This document shows, piece after piece, positions 25,390 to 34,725 of a DNA stretch of 64,000 bases. Numbering within the stretch: the first letter of the stretch is position 1; every line of letters begins with the position of its first letter. The DNA is from Rummeliibacillus suwonensis (GTDB taxonomy: Bacteria; Bacillota; Bacilli; Bacillales_A; Planococcaceae): NCBI RefSeq assembly GCF_007896435.1, contig NZ_VCBL01000001.1, positions 229,994 through 293,993 on the forward strand, written 5' to 3'. The position numbers were made by a program, and so were the translations under genes. Below the pieces are notes generated by a model. That model searched no databases and was not told where the DNA came from. It saw nothing but the letters and a program-made list of their open reading frames with translations.

Positions 25390-26289
25390 ATGACTTATTT
25401 TATATATCCTTATATCGGGTGGAAGAAACAATGTAACAATGTTCCTGTTGTCTTTCCACCGCAGCATCAAGATAGACATCCGGGTTTTGAGTATTTGATG
25501 AATCCCCGTCCTTTATCAGAAAATCCTACTTATTTGGGGAGTCAGAAGCTGAAAAATAAGGTGGCGATTATTACGGGTGGGGACAGTGGAATTGGCAGGG
25601 CCGTAGCTATAGCGTTTGCCAAGGAAGGTGCTGACCTCGTCATAGCTTATCTAGATGAGCATCAAGATGCGGCAGAAACGAAACAAATCATTAACAATTT
25701 AGGCCGTCAATGTTTACTTATCTCTGTAGATTTGAGACAGGAGAGAAACTGTTATGCTGTTGTAGAAGCAGCGCTAAAAACTTATGGAAAACTGGATATT
25801 TTAGTAAACAATCATGGTGTTCAGTTTCATCAAAAAAGCATTATGGATATTACAAAAGAGCAGCTGATGAATACATTCCAAACTAATATTATTTCGTTTT
25901 TTGATATGACGAAAGCCGCTTTGCCTCATCTTCGTGTAGGAAGCTCCATCATTAATACGACCTCCGATACCGCATTTTCAGGTATGGCCAATATGATTGA
26001 TTATACGGCTACCAAAGGAGCAATTGTTTCCTTTACCCGCTCTTTATCCCTTTCACTTGCTGATCAAGGCATTCGAGTAAATGCAGTAGCACCGGGACCA
26101 ACTTGGACGCCGTTAATTCCCTCTGCATTTACGGCAGAAGAAGTAACCACATTTGGAACGGAAGTGCCATTGAAACGCCCAGGTCAACCGTTTGAGTTGG
26201 CTCCTGCATATGTTCTGCTAGCCTCAGAGGACTCGTCATACATATCAGGACAAATTATTTTCGTAAATGGAGGTTCCATCGTTACCTGA
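25390..26289 (+). CDS. SDR-family oxidoreductase, YhdF/YdaD type
   Basis: 299 residues. An N-terminal extension (about 55 residues, with RHPGFEYLMNPRP) precedes the Rossmann fold: TGGDSGIG near residue 65, NNHG, and the catalytic S-Y-K set in TTSDTAFSG and DYTATKG. These extended SDRs are NAD(P)-dependent enzymes often found in the general stress regulon of Bacillus. ATG 25390 has AGAGGAG upstream; the longer start at 25360 covers that site and is rejected. Substrate unknown. Confidence 0.88.
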   Translation: MTYFIYPYIGWKKQCNNVPVVFPPQHQDRHPGFEYLMNPRPLSENPTYLGSQKLKNKVAIITGGDSGIGRAVAIAFAKEGADLVIAYLDEHQDAAETKQIINNLGRQCLLISVDLRQERNCYAVVEAALKTYGKLDILVNNHGVQFHQKSIMDITKEQLMNTFQTNIISFFDMTKAALPHLRVGSSIINTTSDTAFSGMANMIDYTATKGAIVSFTRSLSLSLADQGIRVNAVAPGPTWTPLIPSAFTAEEVTTFGTEVPLKRPGQPFELAPAYVLLASEDSSYISGQIIFVNGGSIVT

Positions 26290-26445
26290 TAAATTATTGG
26301 AGTGTATGGGGATTGAAAAAGCCAGGAGTAAATAAATTGGTCAAATTAATTGTTTTGTTGCTTAGCACAGTTTCAATGGAATGATCATAAGCCCTCCCTA
26401 AAAAGGATAAGGGGGCTTGTCAATTATAAATGAAATATGGCGTTA

Positions 26446-27345
26446 TCACGTTTGACTAGCCACACTGTTTGATTTTGTTTTCAAGAAGATACCTACTCCA
26501 AAAATAGCGAGAACACCACCTATAGTTTGTAATAGGGTGATTCCTTCTCCTAATAGTAAATAGGCTAGAATGATCGCACCAATTGGTTCCCCTAAAATAC
26601 TCATTGAAATGGTTGTAGCATCTACATATTTCAGTAGCCAGTTGAATAAAACATGACCAAAAATATTAGGGATGAAGGCAAGCAACAGAAATATAATCCA
26701 ATCATTCTTAGCGTAATGGATCAATGAAACGTTATTAGCAAGATTGTAAAAGAGCAGAATAGTGCCCCCAATCAGGAATACAAATGTGCTATAAATGGAG
26801 GGTGGGATTTTTCTGCATAGGTTTTGTCCAGCTAACATATGGATCGCAACAGCTAGTGTACCAAGGATAGAGAGAAAATCGCCATATAAAGCAGTAGAAG
26901 ATAATCCAATATCTCCAGAAGCGATAATGATCGATCCAGTAATGGCTAAACAGACACTGAATAATCCGATGGGGCTTGTCCTTTCTTTAAAGAGAAAGTA
27001 TGCACCAATCATTACGAAGACGGGCTCAAGCGTTGTTAAAATCATGGAGCTTGCAACCGTAGTATGTTTTAAAGAATCCATCCAAAATAAAAAGTGAAGG
27101 CCTAAAAAAATGCCCGAAATAAAAAGCAACGTCCAATCCTTTATTGTTAGTTTTTTAGAGATATGTTTCATTTGCTTCCAAGGTAGAAAGGGGAAAAGAA
27201 TGATGATTGTGAAGAACAATCGATACATACCTAAAATAGAAGCAGGGGCTTCAGACCATTTAACTAGAATGGATGAAAAAGAAATGGCAACAACACCGAT
27301 TAATAATGGTATTGTTGGAGAAACAGGTAACTTGTTTTCAGTCAT
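26446..27345 (-). CDS. EamA/DMT-family transporter
   Basis: 299 residues with ten helices in two repeated EamA domains (residues about 12-140 and 150-288). Motifs such as PLLIGVVAISFSS and EPIGAIILAYLLLGE are typical. This family exports metabolites or amino acids; the substrate is not visible. Parts of this gene recur as a decayed fragment at 14809-14905, so a related copy once lay in the bacteriocin-like locus. Confidence 0.9.
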   Translation of the reverse strand: MTENKLPVSPTIPLLIGVVAISFSSILVKWSEAPASILGMYRLFFTIIILFPFLPWKQMKHISKKLTIKDWTLLFISGIFLGLHFLFWMDSLKHTTVASSMILTTLEPVFVMIGAYFLFKERTSPIGLFSVCLAITGSIIIASGDIGLSSTALYGDFLSILGTLAVAIHMLAGQNLCRKIPPSIYSTFVFLIGGTILLFYNLANNVSLIHYAKNDWIIFLLLAFIPNIFGHVLFNWLLKYVDATTISMSILGEPIGAIILAYLLLGEGITLLQTIGGVLAIFGVGIFLKTKSNSVASQT

Positions 27346-27397
27346 TTAAATCCCCCTCAATAATAAAGGCGATGCTGAAAACACTGCCTTGTTTTAT

Positions 27398-27612
27398 CTA
27401 GCTTTAACGGACAGTAAGACCCCCACCTCAAGATGAAGAGAGAAACGAGAAAGATAGGTGGGGGGCAACTGCCCGTAAAAGTCCGATAGGTTCGGGCCAA
27501 CAAGATGTTGGTTCCTCAGGTGTTGCCACAGGACGTGGCGCTTTTAACCTGAGTTCTTCTAGCTCAGTGGGGGATGAAGAAAACCCCTACTGATAGAAGC
27601 TTCACTTTATTT
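27398..27612. repeat. Family B dispersed repeat, copy B2
   Basis: CTTTAACGGACAGTAAGACC at the left and CTACTGATAGAAGCTTCACT at the right. It lies in the 1-kb gap before the siderophore operon. Confidence 0.8.
27498..27553 (-). ncRNA. Bacillaceae-1-like RNA core in B2
   Basis: Outer stem CTCAGGT/ACCTGAG, inner GCCAC-GTCCT-GTGGC, second hairpin CAAC-ATCTT-GTTG on the minus strand. Confidence 0.55.
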
Positions 27613-27898
27613 TGATTTTTAATTATTCTATCGTTGTTGATCTTCCATAAAATCCAGATTTTCTTTAATCCCTAATAATATGATTCCTCTTTTAAGCCAT
27701 CGATCCTAGTGATCATTGTACTTAGCTTGGAAGGCCTTGTAGTATCTTTTTATTTACTCAATTCTAACATATCATGTATAAATTTGACTCCTATATCTAC
27801 AGGTAAAAGAAAAAGTTCAATTATTAGGTCCATTAAAATCAATCTCCTCAGATATCCAATCTGTAAGAGGTTGTTTTTTATTTTTTAATAAAGGTACC

Positions 27899-28164
27899 TG
27901 AATCAATTTCATAAATCATTTTCTTCTTAAAAAATACGAACATTTAATAATAACTAATTTTGATAATTGTGGAGCGGAAGACGGCGACTCCTACGGGAAA
28001 AGCTTGAGCTGAAAGCCCCGCAGGAACGTAGTGACGAGGAGATTGAAGCCAAGCCCGTGGAAAGCGCCGTCTGGAGTGGAACAAAAACTTCTGAATATTA
28101 ATGTTCATGTTGATTATAAATGTTCGTGTTTTTCATCTGGATTTTGCATTATGAAATTGATTTA
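27899..28164. repeat. Family C MITE-like repeat, copy C1
   Basis: Terminal inverted repeats TGAATCAATTTCAT and ATGAAATTGATTTA bound 266 bp. Inside are AGACGGCGACTCCTACGGGA and GAAAGCGCCGTCTGG, which pair. The RNA core found in C2 is missing. Confidence 0.78.
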
Positions 28165-28285
28165 CCTAAAAATGCAAAGTTATTTTTAGATAGTGAGTAC
28201 TAGTCCTAGTCAGCCTAATTAGAATAAAAACCTTCAATTACATGCTATTGTCAGATTTTTTAAGTATCTGACATAGATTCTGTCA

Positions 28286-28337
28286 TTGACAATAAAATTA
28301 AAAACGGGTATTATATTTGAGAATGATAATCATTTAC
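28286..28337 (+). promoter_or_regulatory. Sigma-A promoter with Fur box
   Basis: TTGACA (28286-28291), a 17-base spacer and TATTAT (28309-28314) form the promoter. GAGAATGATAATCATTTAC at 28319-28337 matches the 19-base Fur box at 16 positions and overlaps the start of transcription. Iron repression follows. Confidence 0.88.
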
Positions 28338-28424
28338 ATGATAGAGCAGGGGATGATTCTCCATCTAGTTTATGTTTCATTGGTTACCATCACAAATGAA
28401 AACTAGAAAGGAATTAGATTACAT

Positions 28425-29486
28425 ATGCAAAAAAAACGAAAAGTACCCTTCATACTAATGTTAGTATTTTCAATAGTGGCTATCCTATCATTAGTAGGTT
28501 GTTCAAACGATTCATCTAAATCAGATGACAATAAATCTGCTTCTAAAACGGATTCTGAAGCAGCAGATGCTGAATATCCAATTACCATCAAACACGCTTT
28601 TGGCGAAACCGTTATTAAAAGTAAACCAAAACGAGTTGCTACGATTCAATGGGCGAACCAAGATGTAGCTTTAGCACTTGGCGTTGTACCTGTAGGTTTC
28701 TCGGCAGCTAACTACGGAATTAAGGATAACGACACAGGTATCTTACCTTGGACACAAGAAAAATTAGATGAACTCGGTGCTAAAAGCCCGAATGTTTATC
28801 AAGATACGGACGGTCTAGATTACGAAGCAATTGCTGATTCTAAACCAGATGTAATTTTAGCTGCGTACTCTGGAATTACAAAAGAAGATTATAAAAAGTT
28901 AAGTGAAATTGCTCCCGTAGTTGCATATAAAGATCAACCATGGGTAACTTCATGGCGTGATCAAGTGAAATACGATTCAATGGGTATGGGTATGGAAAAA
29001 GAAGGAGAACAATTAATTAAAGATACTGAAAAATTAATCGCGGATACTGCTGCAAAATATCCAGACATTAAAGGTAAAAAAGCCGCTTTCGGTATGTTCA
29101 ATACAACAGATTTATCTAAATTCTACATCTACACACCATCAGATCCACGTGGGGAAATGTTAGAAGAAGTAGGGATGGAATATCCTGAAGGTATTAAAAA
29201 ACAAATTAAAGATGATAGCAGTTTCTATCTTGAATTAAGTGCAGAAAATGCAGATGCATTAAATGATACAGAATTATTAGTTGTATACGGCAATAATACA
29301 ACATTAAAAACGCTTCAAAAAGATCCTATTTTAGGTAAAGTTCCAGCTATTAAAAAAGGGAATGTTGTTGTCATTGAAGACAATACACCTCTAGCAGCCG
29401 CTGGTACACCAAGCCCATTATCAGTCAAATACACAATTGATGACTACTTATCTAAAATCTCAGACGTGGCAAAAAACGTTAAATAA
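28425..29486 (+). CDS. Ferric-siderophore binding lipoprotein
   Basis: 353 residues. The signal peptide ends in the lipobox LSLVGC (Cys near residue 26), so the mature protein is lipid-anchored outside the membrane. A Ser/Lys/Asp-rich linker and a FepB/TroA-like domain (PKRVATIQWANQDVALALG…) follow. It is the first gene of a Fur-controlled operon with two FecCD permeases and an ATPase, resembling YfiY or YhfQ systems for hydroxamate or catecholate siderophores. Which siderophore is bound cannot be read from the sequence. Confidence 0.9.
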   Translation: MQKKRKVPFILMLVFSIVAILSLVGCSNDSSKSDDNKSASKTDSEAADAEYPITIKHAFGETVIKSKPKRVATIQWANQDVALALGVVPVGFSAANYGIKDNDTGILPWTQEKLDELGAKSPNVYQDTDGLDYEAIADSKPDVILAAYSGITKEDYKKLSEIAPVVAYKDQPWVTSWRDQVKYDSMGMGMEKEGEQLIKDTEKLIADTAAKYPDIKGKKAAFGMFNTTDLSKFYIYTPSDPRGEMLEEVGMEYPEGIKKQIKDDSSFYLELSAENADALNDTELLVVYGNNTTLKTLQKDPILGKVPAIKKGNVVVIEDNTPLAAAGTPSPLSVKYTIDDYLSKISDVAKNVK

Positions 29487-29488
29487 TT

Positions 29489-30523
29489 ATGAAAAATATT
29501 CCTGAAAAAGGAAATAAGCAAAGGTTACTACCAAAGCATTTAGCAAAGGTAGTAGCCCTTTTGCTCATTTTACTTATTGTTAGTATTGGCATGTCTCTTG
29601 CATTTGGTTCTCGTACAATTAGTCTAGAAGGGCTTATAGATGGCTTGTTTCATCCTTCTGTAGAAAGTCATGAAGCAAGTGTTGTGCGGCAACGTATCGC
29701 AAGAACAATATTCGGTTTAATTTGTGGGGCAGCTCTCGGTGTATCTGGGGCACTGATGCAATCTGTCACACGAAATCCAATTGCAGATCCGAGTATTTTA
29801 GGTGTCAATACGGGTGCATCTTTATTTGTCGTTTGTGGGATTGCTTTTTTAAGCATTCATTCTCCAAGTGAATATATTTGGTTAGCTATTGTTGGTGCGA
29901 TGTTGACGGCAGTATTTGTCTTCGGAATTGGATCGATGGGAGCAAGTGGCGCTACACCACTGAAACTCGTATTGGCGGGAGCAGCGACGACAGCCATCTT
30001 GTCATCACTCGTTACGGCTATTTTAATTCCACGCACGAATGTCATGGATCAATTTCGTTTTTGGCAAGTTGGGAGTGTAGGATCTGCTAACTGGGATTCG
30101 GTACATATTTTTATTCCATTTTTCATGGCAGGTATTGTTATTGCGATATTAGTAGCACCTGCATTGAATGCGTTGGCACTTGGTGATGAAGTAGCGACAG
30201 GCTTAGGTGTGCGAACAGGAGTTATTCGCATGTTAGCGGCTTTTGCCGGTGTTTTACTTTGTGGGGCAGCGACGGCACTGGCTGGTCCAATCGGATTTAT
30301 TGGTTTACTTGCTACCCATTTGATTCGATTGGTCGTAGGACCAGATGTTCGTTTCCTGATTCCTTTAGCGGCAGTGTCTGGAGCCATCATTTTATTGATT
30401 TCAGACGTATGCGGACGTTTCCTTGGTAGTCCAGGGGAATTAGAAGTAGGGATTTTAACGGCCTTTATTGGCGCACCAATTTTAATATTAATTACAATGA
30501 AAGCGAAAATGCGTACAATATGA
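29489..30523 (+). CDS. FecCD-type siderophore permease 1
   Basis: 344 residues, starting 2 bases after the binding-protein stop. About nine to ten helices with the BtuC-family blocks GAALGVSGALMQSVTRNPIADPSILG (in part) and LAGPIGFIGLLATHLIR, the latter facing the ATPase. It forms a heterodimer with the next permease in the cytoplasmic membrane. No start ambiguity was noted. Confidence 0.92.
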   Translation: MKNIPEKGNKQRLLPKHLAKVVALLLILLIVSIGMSLAFGSRTISLEGLIDGLFHPSVESHEASVVRQRIARTIFGLICGAALGVSGALMQSVTRNPIADPSILGVNTGASLFVVCGIAFLSIHSPSEYIWLAIVGAMLTAVFVFGIGSMGASGATPLKLVLAGAATTAILSSLVTAILIPRTNVMDQFRFWQVGSVGSANWDSVHIFIPFFMAGIVIAILVAPALNALALGDEVATGLGVRTGVIRMLAAFAGVLLCGAATALAGPIGFIGLLATHLIRLVVGPDVRFLIPLAAVSGAIILLISDVCGRFLGSPGELEVGILTAFIGAPILILITMKAKMRTI

Positions 30524-31551
30524 TGAATGAAACGATGAATAAAATTATAAAAGCAAGAAAAAAACGTCGAAATCGCTATGTCGGCATCACGATCATTTTA
30601 GCTATTATTACCATTGTTTTATGCTGTACGATGATGATACTCGGGAATACGATTTATCCGGTAGCAGATGTCATCGACGTTTTACTTGGTGAGACAATTC
30701 CAGGTGCCTCTTTTGCCATTAACGAAATTCGATTGCCACGAACAGTAGCTGGGTTATTTGCGGGATTTGCCTTTGGAGCTGGGGGCTATATTTTCCAAAC
30801 AATGCTACGTAACCCATTAGCTAATCCAAATGTTATTGGGATTACAACAGGCTCTAGTGCAGCTGCAGTTTTTTGCATTATCGTTCTGCATACAAGTAGT
30901 ACGGTTGTTTCGCTTGCTGCAGTTGTCGGAGGACTCGTAACGGTTGCTATCATTTATGGATTATCAAAAGGAACCTCTTTTTCTATCGGTCGATTAATTT
31001 TGATTGGTATTGGTATTCAAGCGATGTTAAATGCATTTATTTCGTATTTAATGCTAATTGGAAAAACGAATGACTTACCGAATGCTTTACGTTGGTTAAG
31101 TGGGAGTTTAAATGGGGCAGAGCTTGAAATGACGTATCCATTAATCATTGCCGTCGTGATTGTAACACCTGTGCTCATTTATTTTGCGAAACAACTTGAA
31201 ATGCTAGAGCTAGGTGAGCAAGCGGCGACTTCTTTAGGCGTTAATACGAATAAAACTCGCGTCATATTAATGATTAGTGCGGTATTGATTATCGCTTTAG
31301 CTACAGCAACAACCGGCCCAATTGCGTTTATAGCCTTTTTAGCAGGACCTATCGCTCAACGTGTTGTTGGGGTTGGGTTTTCAAATATTCTTCCAGCAGG
31401 TTTAATTGGGGTTATTTTAGTGTTAGGTGGGGATCTAATTGGTCAGTTTGCCTTTGAAACCCGCTATCCGGTAGGTGTTATTACAGGGATTATCGGTGCA
31501 CCATATTTAATTTACTTGCTAATTCGTATTAATCGAAAGGGAGATATTTAA
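30520..31551 (+). CDS. FecCD-type siderophore permease 2
   Basis: 343 residues; the ATG overlaps the previous stop by 4 bases. Same family: LRNPLANPNVIGITTG in the first half and TTGPIAFIAFLAGPIAQR in the ATPase-contact loop. It is the second half of the permease dimer. Confidence 0.92.
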   Translation: MMNETMNKIIKARKKRRNRYVGITIILAIITIVLCCTMMILGNTIYPVADVIDVLLGETIPGASFAINEIRLPRTVAGLFAGFAFGAGGYIFQTMLRNPLANPNVIGITTGSSAAAVFCIIVLHTSSTVVSLAAVVGGLVTVAIIYGLSKGTSFSIGRLILIGIGIQAMLNAFISYLMLIGKTNDLPNALRWLSGSLNGAELEMTYPLIIAVVIVTPVLIYFAKQLEMLELGEQAATSLGVNTNKTRVILMISAVLIIALATATTGPIAFIAFLAGPIAQRVVGVGFSNILPAGLIGVILVLGGDLIGQFAFETRYPVGVITGIIGAPYLIYLLIRINRKGDI

Positions 31552-32351
31552 TGACAACTCATACATTTGAAACGAAACATATTCAATCCGGATATGACAA
31601 TAAAACGATTTTAAACGACGTCAACTTATCGATTCCAAGTAATCAAATTAGCATCATTATCGGTGCTAACGGTTGTGGGAAATCAACACTACTAAAAACA
31701 ATGGCACGTTTAATAAAGCCAACGGGTGGGGATGTGCTATTAGACGGTAAATCCATTCATAAAATGGCACCAAAACAATTGGCGAAAGTATTAGGACTGC
31801 TTCCTCAGTCCCCAATCGTCCCAGAAGGCATTACGGTAGCAGATCTCGTCGGTCGCGGCCGTTTTCCACATCAAAGCGTCATGAAGGGCTGGACGAAAAA
31901 AGATTATGAAGCAGTAGCAGAAGCATTAGAAATGATGAATATTACCGAATTTGCAGATCGTCATATCGATGAATTATCAGGTGGTCAAAGGCAACGTGTT
32001 TGGATTGCAATGGCTCTAGCGCAACAAACGGATATTTTATTTCTTGATGAGCCGACAACGTTTTTAGATATTACTTATCAAGTAGAAATTTTAGATTTAC
32101 TCACAGATCTTAATCGAAAATACGGTACGACCATTGTAATGGTTCTTCATGATATCAATCTATCAGCTCGTTATGCGGATTATATTTTTGCAGTGCAAAA
32201 AGGACAACTCGTGGCAGAGGGCAAGCCATCTGATATTATTACAAGTACATTAGTGAAGGATATTTTTGGGTTGGATTGTGCTGTGATTAATGATCCTATT
32301 TCAGCTACCCCTTTAGTGGTGCCAAAGGGGAGATATCATGTTAAATCGTAG
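31551..32351 (+). CDS. Siderophore ABC transporter ATPase
   Basis: 266 residues of the FecE/FhuC type: Walker A GANGCGKST, Q-loop LLPQSP, signature LSGGQRQRVWIAMALAQ, Walker B ILFLDEPTTFLD, H-loop VLHDIN. The start shares one base with the previous stop. It drives import through the two permeases. A terminator follows. Confidence 0.93.
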   Translation: MTTHTFETKHIQSGYDNKTILNDVNLSIPSNQISIIIGANGCGKSTLLKTMARLIKPTGGDVLLDGKSIHKMAPKQLAKVLGLLPQSPIVPEGITVADLVGRGRFPHQSVMKGWTKKDYEAVAEALEMMNITEFADRHIDELSGGQRQRVWIAMALAQQTDILFLDEPTTFLDITYQVEILDLLTDLNRKYGTTIVMVLHDINLSARYADYIFAVQKGQLVAEGKPSDIITSTLVKDIFGLDCAVINDPISATPLVVPKGRYHVKS

Positions 32352-32388
32352 GTTTTAATGCAAATAGCCTTTACCCATCTTGATTGAG

Positions 32389-32436
32389 AAAAATAGCTAA
32401 ACTGAAGAATGGTGTTCTTCGAGCTTAGCTATTTTT
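32389..32436 (+). terminator. Terminator of the siderophore operon
   Basis: AAAAATAGCTAA faces TTAGCTATTTTT, with an inner GAAGAA/TTCTTC pairing. Confidence 0.82.
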
Positions 32437-32498
32437 AATTTGGTTTCTTGTATATAAATAGATACTTCACCAAAAGTAGGAGTTGATATTTTAACACA

Positions 32499-32860
32499 CG
32501 TGTTGATTTTACAAAAATTAGGAATACATATTTGGTGTAATTTTTAAAAAACTCTGTATTTTTAAGACAATTTATATAGATTGGAGCGGAGGCTTGCTCG
32601 AGTCCTCGAAAATGCAAGCATTTCCTTCGTGCGGTGTGATTCGAGGAAGAAAATTCAATGTCCCGCGGGAAAAGCGAATAGATGAGACCCCGCAGCGTAG
32701 CGATTAAGGAACGGAGTCTAAGGGCGCCACGTCCTGTGGCAACGGCTCCGTGACCAACATCCTGTTGCCCCCAGCATTCGCCCGCAGGAAAGCGAGCAAG
32801 TCGGAGCGGAAATCAATGAATCCCCCTATTTTTATGGATTAAATTGGATAATCAACACGC
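32499..32860. repeat. Family A dispersed repeat, copy A3 (inverted)
   Basis: CGTGTTGATT at the left and AATCAACACGC at the right. The interior is the reverse complement of A1, A2 and A4. Confidence 0.82.
32712..32767 (+). ncRNA. Bacillaceae-1-like RNA core in A3
   Basis: On the plus strand: CGGAGTC pairs with GGCTCCG (one G-U), GCCAC-GTCCT-GTGGC inside, then CAAC-ATCCT-GTTG. Both loops are RUCCU. Confidence 0.65.
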
Positions 32861-33071
32861 CTAGTATTTTATAAAGTATGAATTAGAATGGAGCCATTAT
32901 GATGCTTAGGAGATTAGTGCCTAGATAAAACGAGACCTTAGATTAAACGCAGCGACACCTCTGAAAAACGATAGAATCATCATTTTTCTTCATATAGGTC
33001 TATCTTGTTTTTCATTTTAGTCGTCAGTCTATATTTCTGTTAAAATAAAAGGAAAAAGTGAGACTGAAATA

Positions 33072-33756
33072 ATGAAAACTTTTCAATTAAAGTTGCAGCA
33101 TTTAATCATTGGTGTTGTAGCATTGGCCTTTATTTTAACTATTGCAAGTAGTCTTTGGAGTAGTTATCGCATGAATAAGCAAAATTTAATGAACAATACA
33201 TTAGAAACTAATCGGGTATATGCTACTAAACTAGCAACTACAGCCACAAATTATTTTGATGAGACGCTGCAAACCTTAACGGTAAACTCAAAGATACTTG
33301 CTAAATACATGGATAATGAAAATCGCCTTCTAGAGGAAGCGGATCGCTTAAAAAGGCAAACCAATACATTTAACTCCATATCAATTGTTGATGCAAATGG
33401 AGAAGTTCTAGCAACGTCCCCTCAAACGATCAATATTAAAGGAAAAATTTTAACATCTAATGCTATTAAAAATGCATTAAAAAAACAAACACCTATGATA
33501 TCGGAACCGTATAAAGCTATGACAAATCGTGAAATTGTGTATATATCAGCACCGATTTTCGATAGAACGGGTTGCGGAAATTTTGCGTAAGAGTCTTGAA
33601 AATACACCAAGTCCCACAGGTGAAAGTATAACAATTTCTGCTGGCATAGCGGAATATCCAATCACAGAAAATACACCTACTAAATTGATTGAAAAGGCTG
33701 ACCAATGCTTATACCAAGCGAAGAAACAAGGAAGAAATCGCGTAATCATACCTTAA
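33072..33756 (+). pseudogene. dCACHE-GGDEF protein with large internal deletion
   Basis: The first frame (33072-33590) has an N-terminal helix and the start of a dCACHE sensor domain (ANGEVLATSPQTINIKGK). At about 33565 it runs into the last ~60 residues of a GGDEF diguanylate cyclase (SITISAGIAEYP, EKADQCLYQAKKQGRNRVI) in another frame. The rest of the sensor and the GGDEF active loop are missing. The gene cannot make cyclic di-GMP and is a deletion relic. Confidence 0.85.
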
Positions 33757-33776
33757 GGACTTTAAACCAAAAATCA

Positions 33777-33818
33777 TAGAGTGTTGAGATGTTATGAAAG
33801 TGACATTTTGACACTCTA
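33777..33818. terminator. Hairpin after the GGDEF relic
   Basis: TAGAGTGT faces ACACTCTA, followed by TTTTC. Confidence 0.55.
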
Positions 33819-33859
33819 TTTTCATGGATAAAATAATAGAGTCAATATGGTTTTTTATA

Positions 33860-33915
33860 TGAATCAATTTCATAATACAGAATCTAGATAGAAAAAGGTT
33901 TATGAAATTGATTCA
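33860..33915. repeat. Minimal family C element, copy C4
   Basis: Only 56 bp: TGAATCAATTTCATAAT at the left and TTATGAAATTGATTCA at the right, almost nothing between. Both terminal repeats of family C are kept while the body is deleted. Confidence 0.75.
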
Positions 33916-34029
33916 TGTAACAAAAATTACGGTACTTGATAAACAAATCTTAAGAAATTCTTCAGTTTTTTAATAAGAAATTATTAAGATATTCCATTTA
34001 TACTGATTGTTAAAAGGGGGAAGATCTAT

Positions 34030-34725
34030 TTGATACATATACAAAATGTCAGCCACACATTTACAATTGGTAAAAAGGGAAGCGAGAAAAAAATTCCCGT
34101 ATTAAAGAATATTTCTTTTGAAGTCGCTAAAGGAGAGATTATTTCGATTGTTGGGAAAAGTGGTTCCGGTAAGTCGACATTACTCAATGCGGTAGCAGGA
34201 TTTTTAAAGCCCGAGGAAGGGTCAATTATCATACAAGGCAAAGAAACCACTACACTGACAGAATCAGAGTATGCAATATTTCGTTCTGAGAACATTGGTT
34301 TTATCTTTCAAAACTTTCAGCTGATGCCGGGGCTAACGGCTTTCGAAAATATTGAATTGCCGCTGAAGATCCAAGGTATAGATAAGCATAGACGTTTTGA
34401 AATAGTGAATAAGATCATTAGAAAGGTAGGTTTGGAAACTGTTTTTGATCATTATCCGAATGAACTATCAGGAGGTCAACAGCAACGTGTATGTATTGCA
34501 AGAGCGCTTATAACAAATCCACCAATCATTTTAGCAGATGAGCCGACTGGAAATTTAGACTCGGAAACAGAACAAGAAATTTTACAGTTGATCGCGTTAT
34601 TAAATGAATCTATGGATATTACGTTTATCATTATTACACATGATGAGGAAGTAGCCAATATAGCACATAGAAAGTTTCTTATGCATGATGGTGTATTAAA
34701 GGAGGTTGTGCAACATGCTGTTTAG
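34030..34725 (+). CDS. MacB/LolD-type ABC ATPase
   Basis: 231 residues: Walker A GKSGSGKST, signature LSGGQQQRVCIARALI, Walker B IILADEPTGNLDS, H-loop IITHD. TTG 34030 follows AAAGGGGGAAG. Its partner permease begins 11 bases before its stop. Together they resemble YknY/YknZ, which protect B. subtilis from the SdpC toxin. A defence or lipoprotein-stress role is therefore likely. Confidence 0.9.
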   Translation: MIHIQNVSHTFTIGKKGSEKKIPVLKNISFEVAKGEIISIVGKSGSGKSTLLNAVAGFLKPEEGSIIIQGKETTTLTESEYAIFRSENIGFIFQNFQLMPGLTAFENIELPLKIQGIDKHRRFEIVNKIIRKVGLETVFDHYPNELSGGQQQRVCIARALITNPPIILADEPTGNLDSETEQEILQLIALLNESMDITFIIITHDEEVANIAHRKFLMHDGVLKEVVQHAV

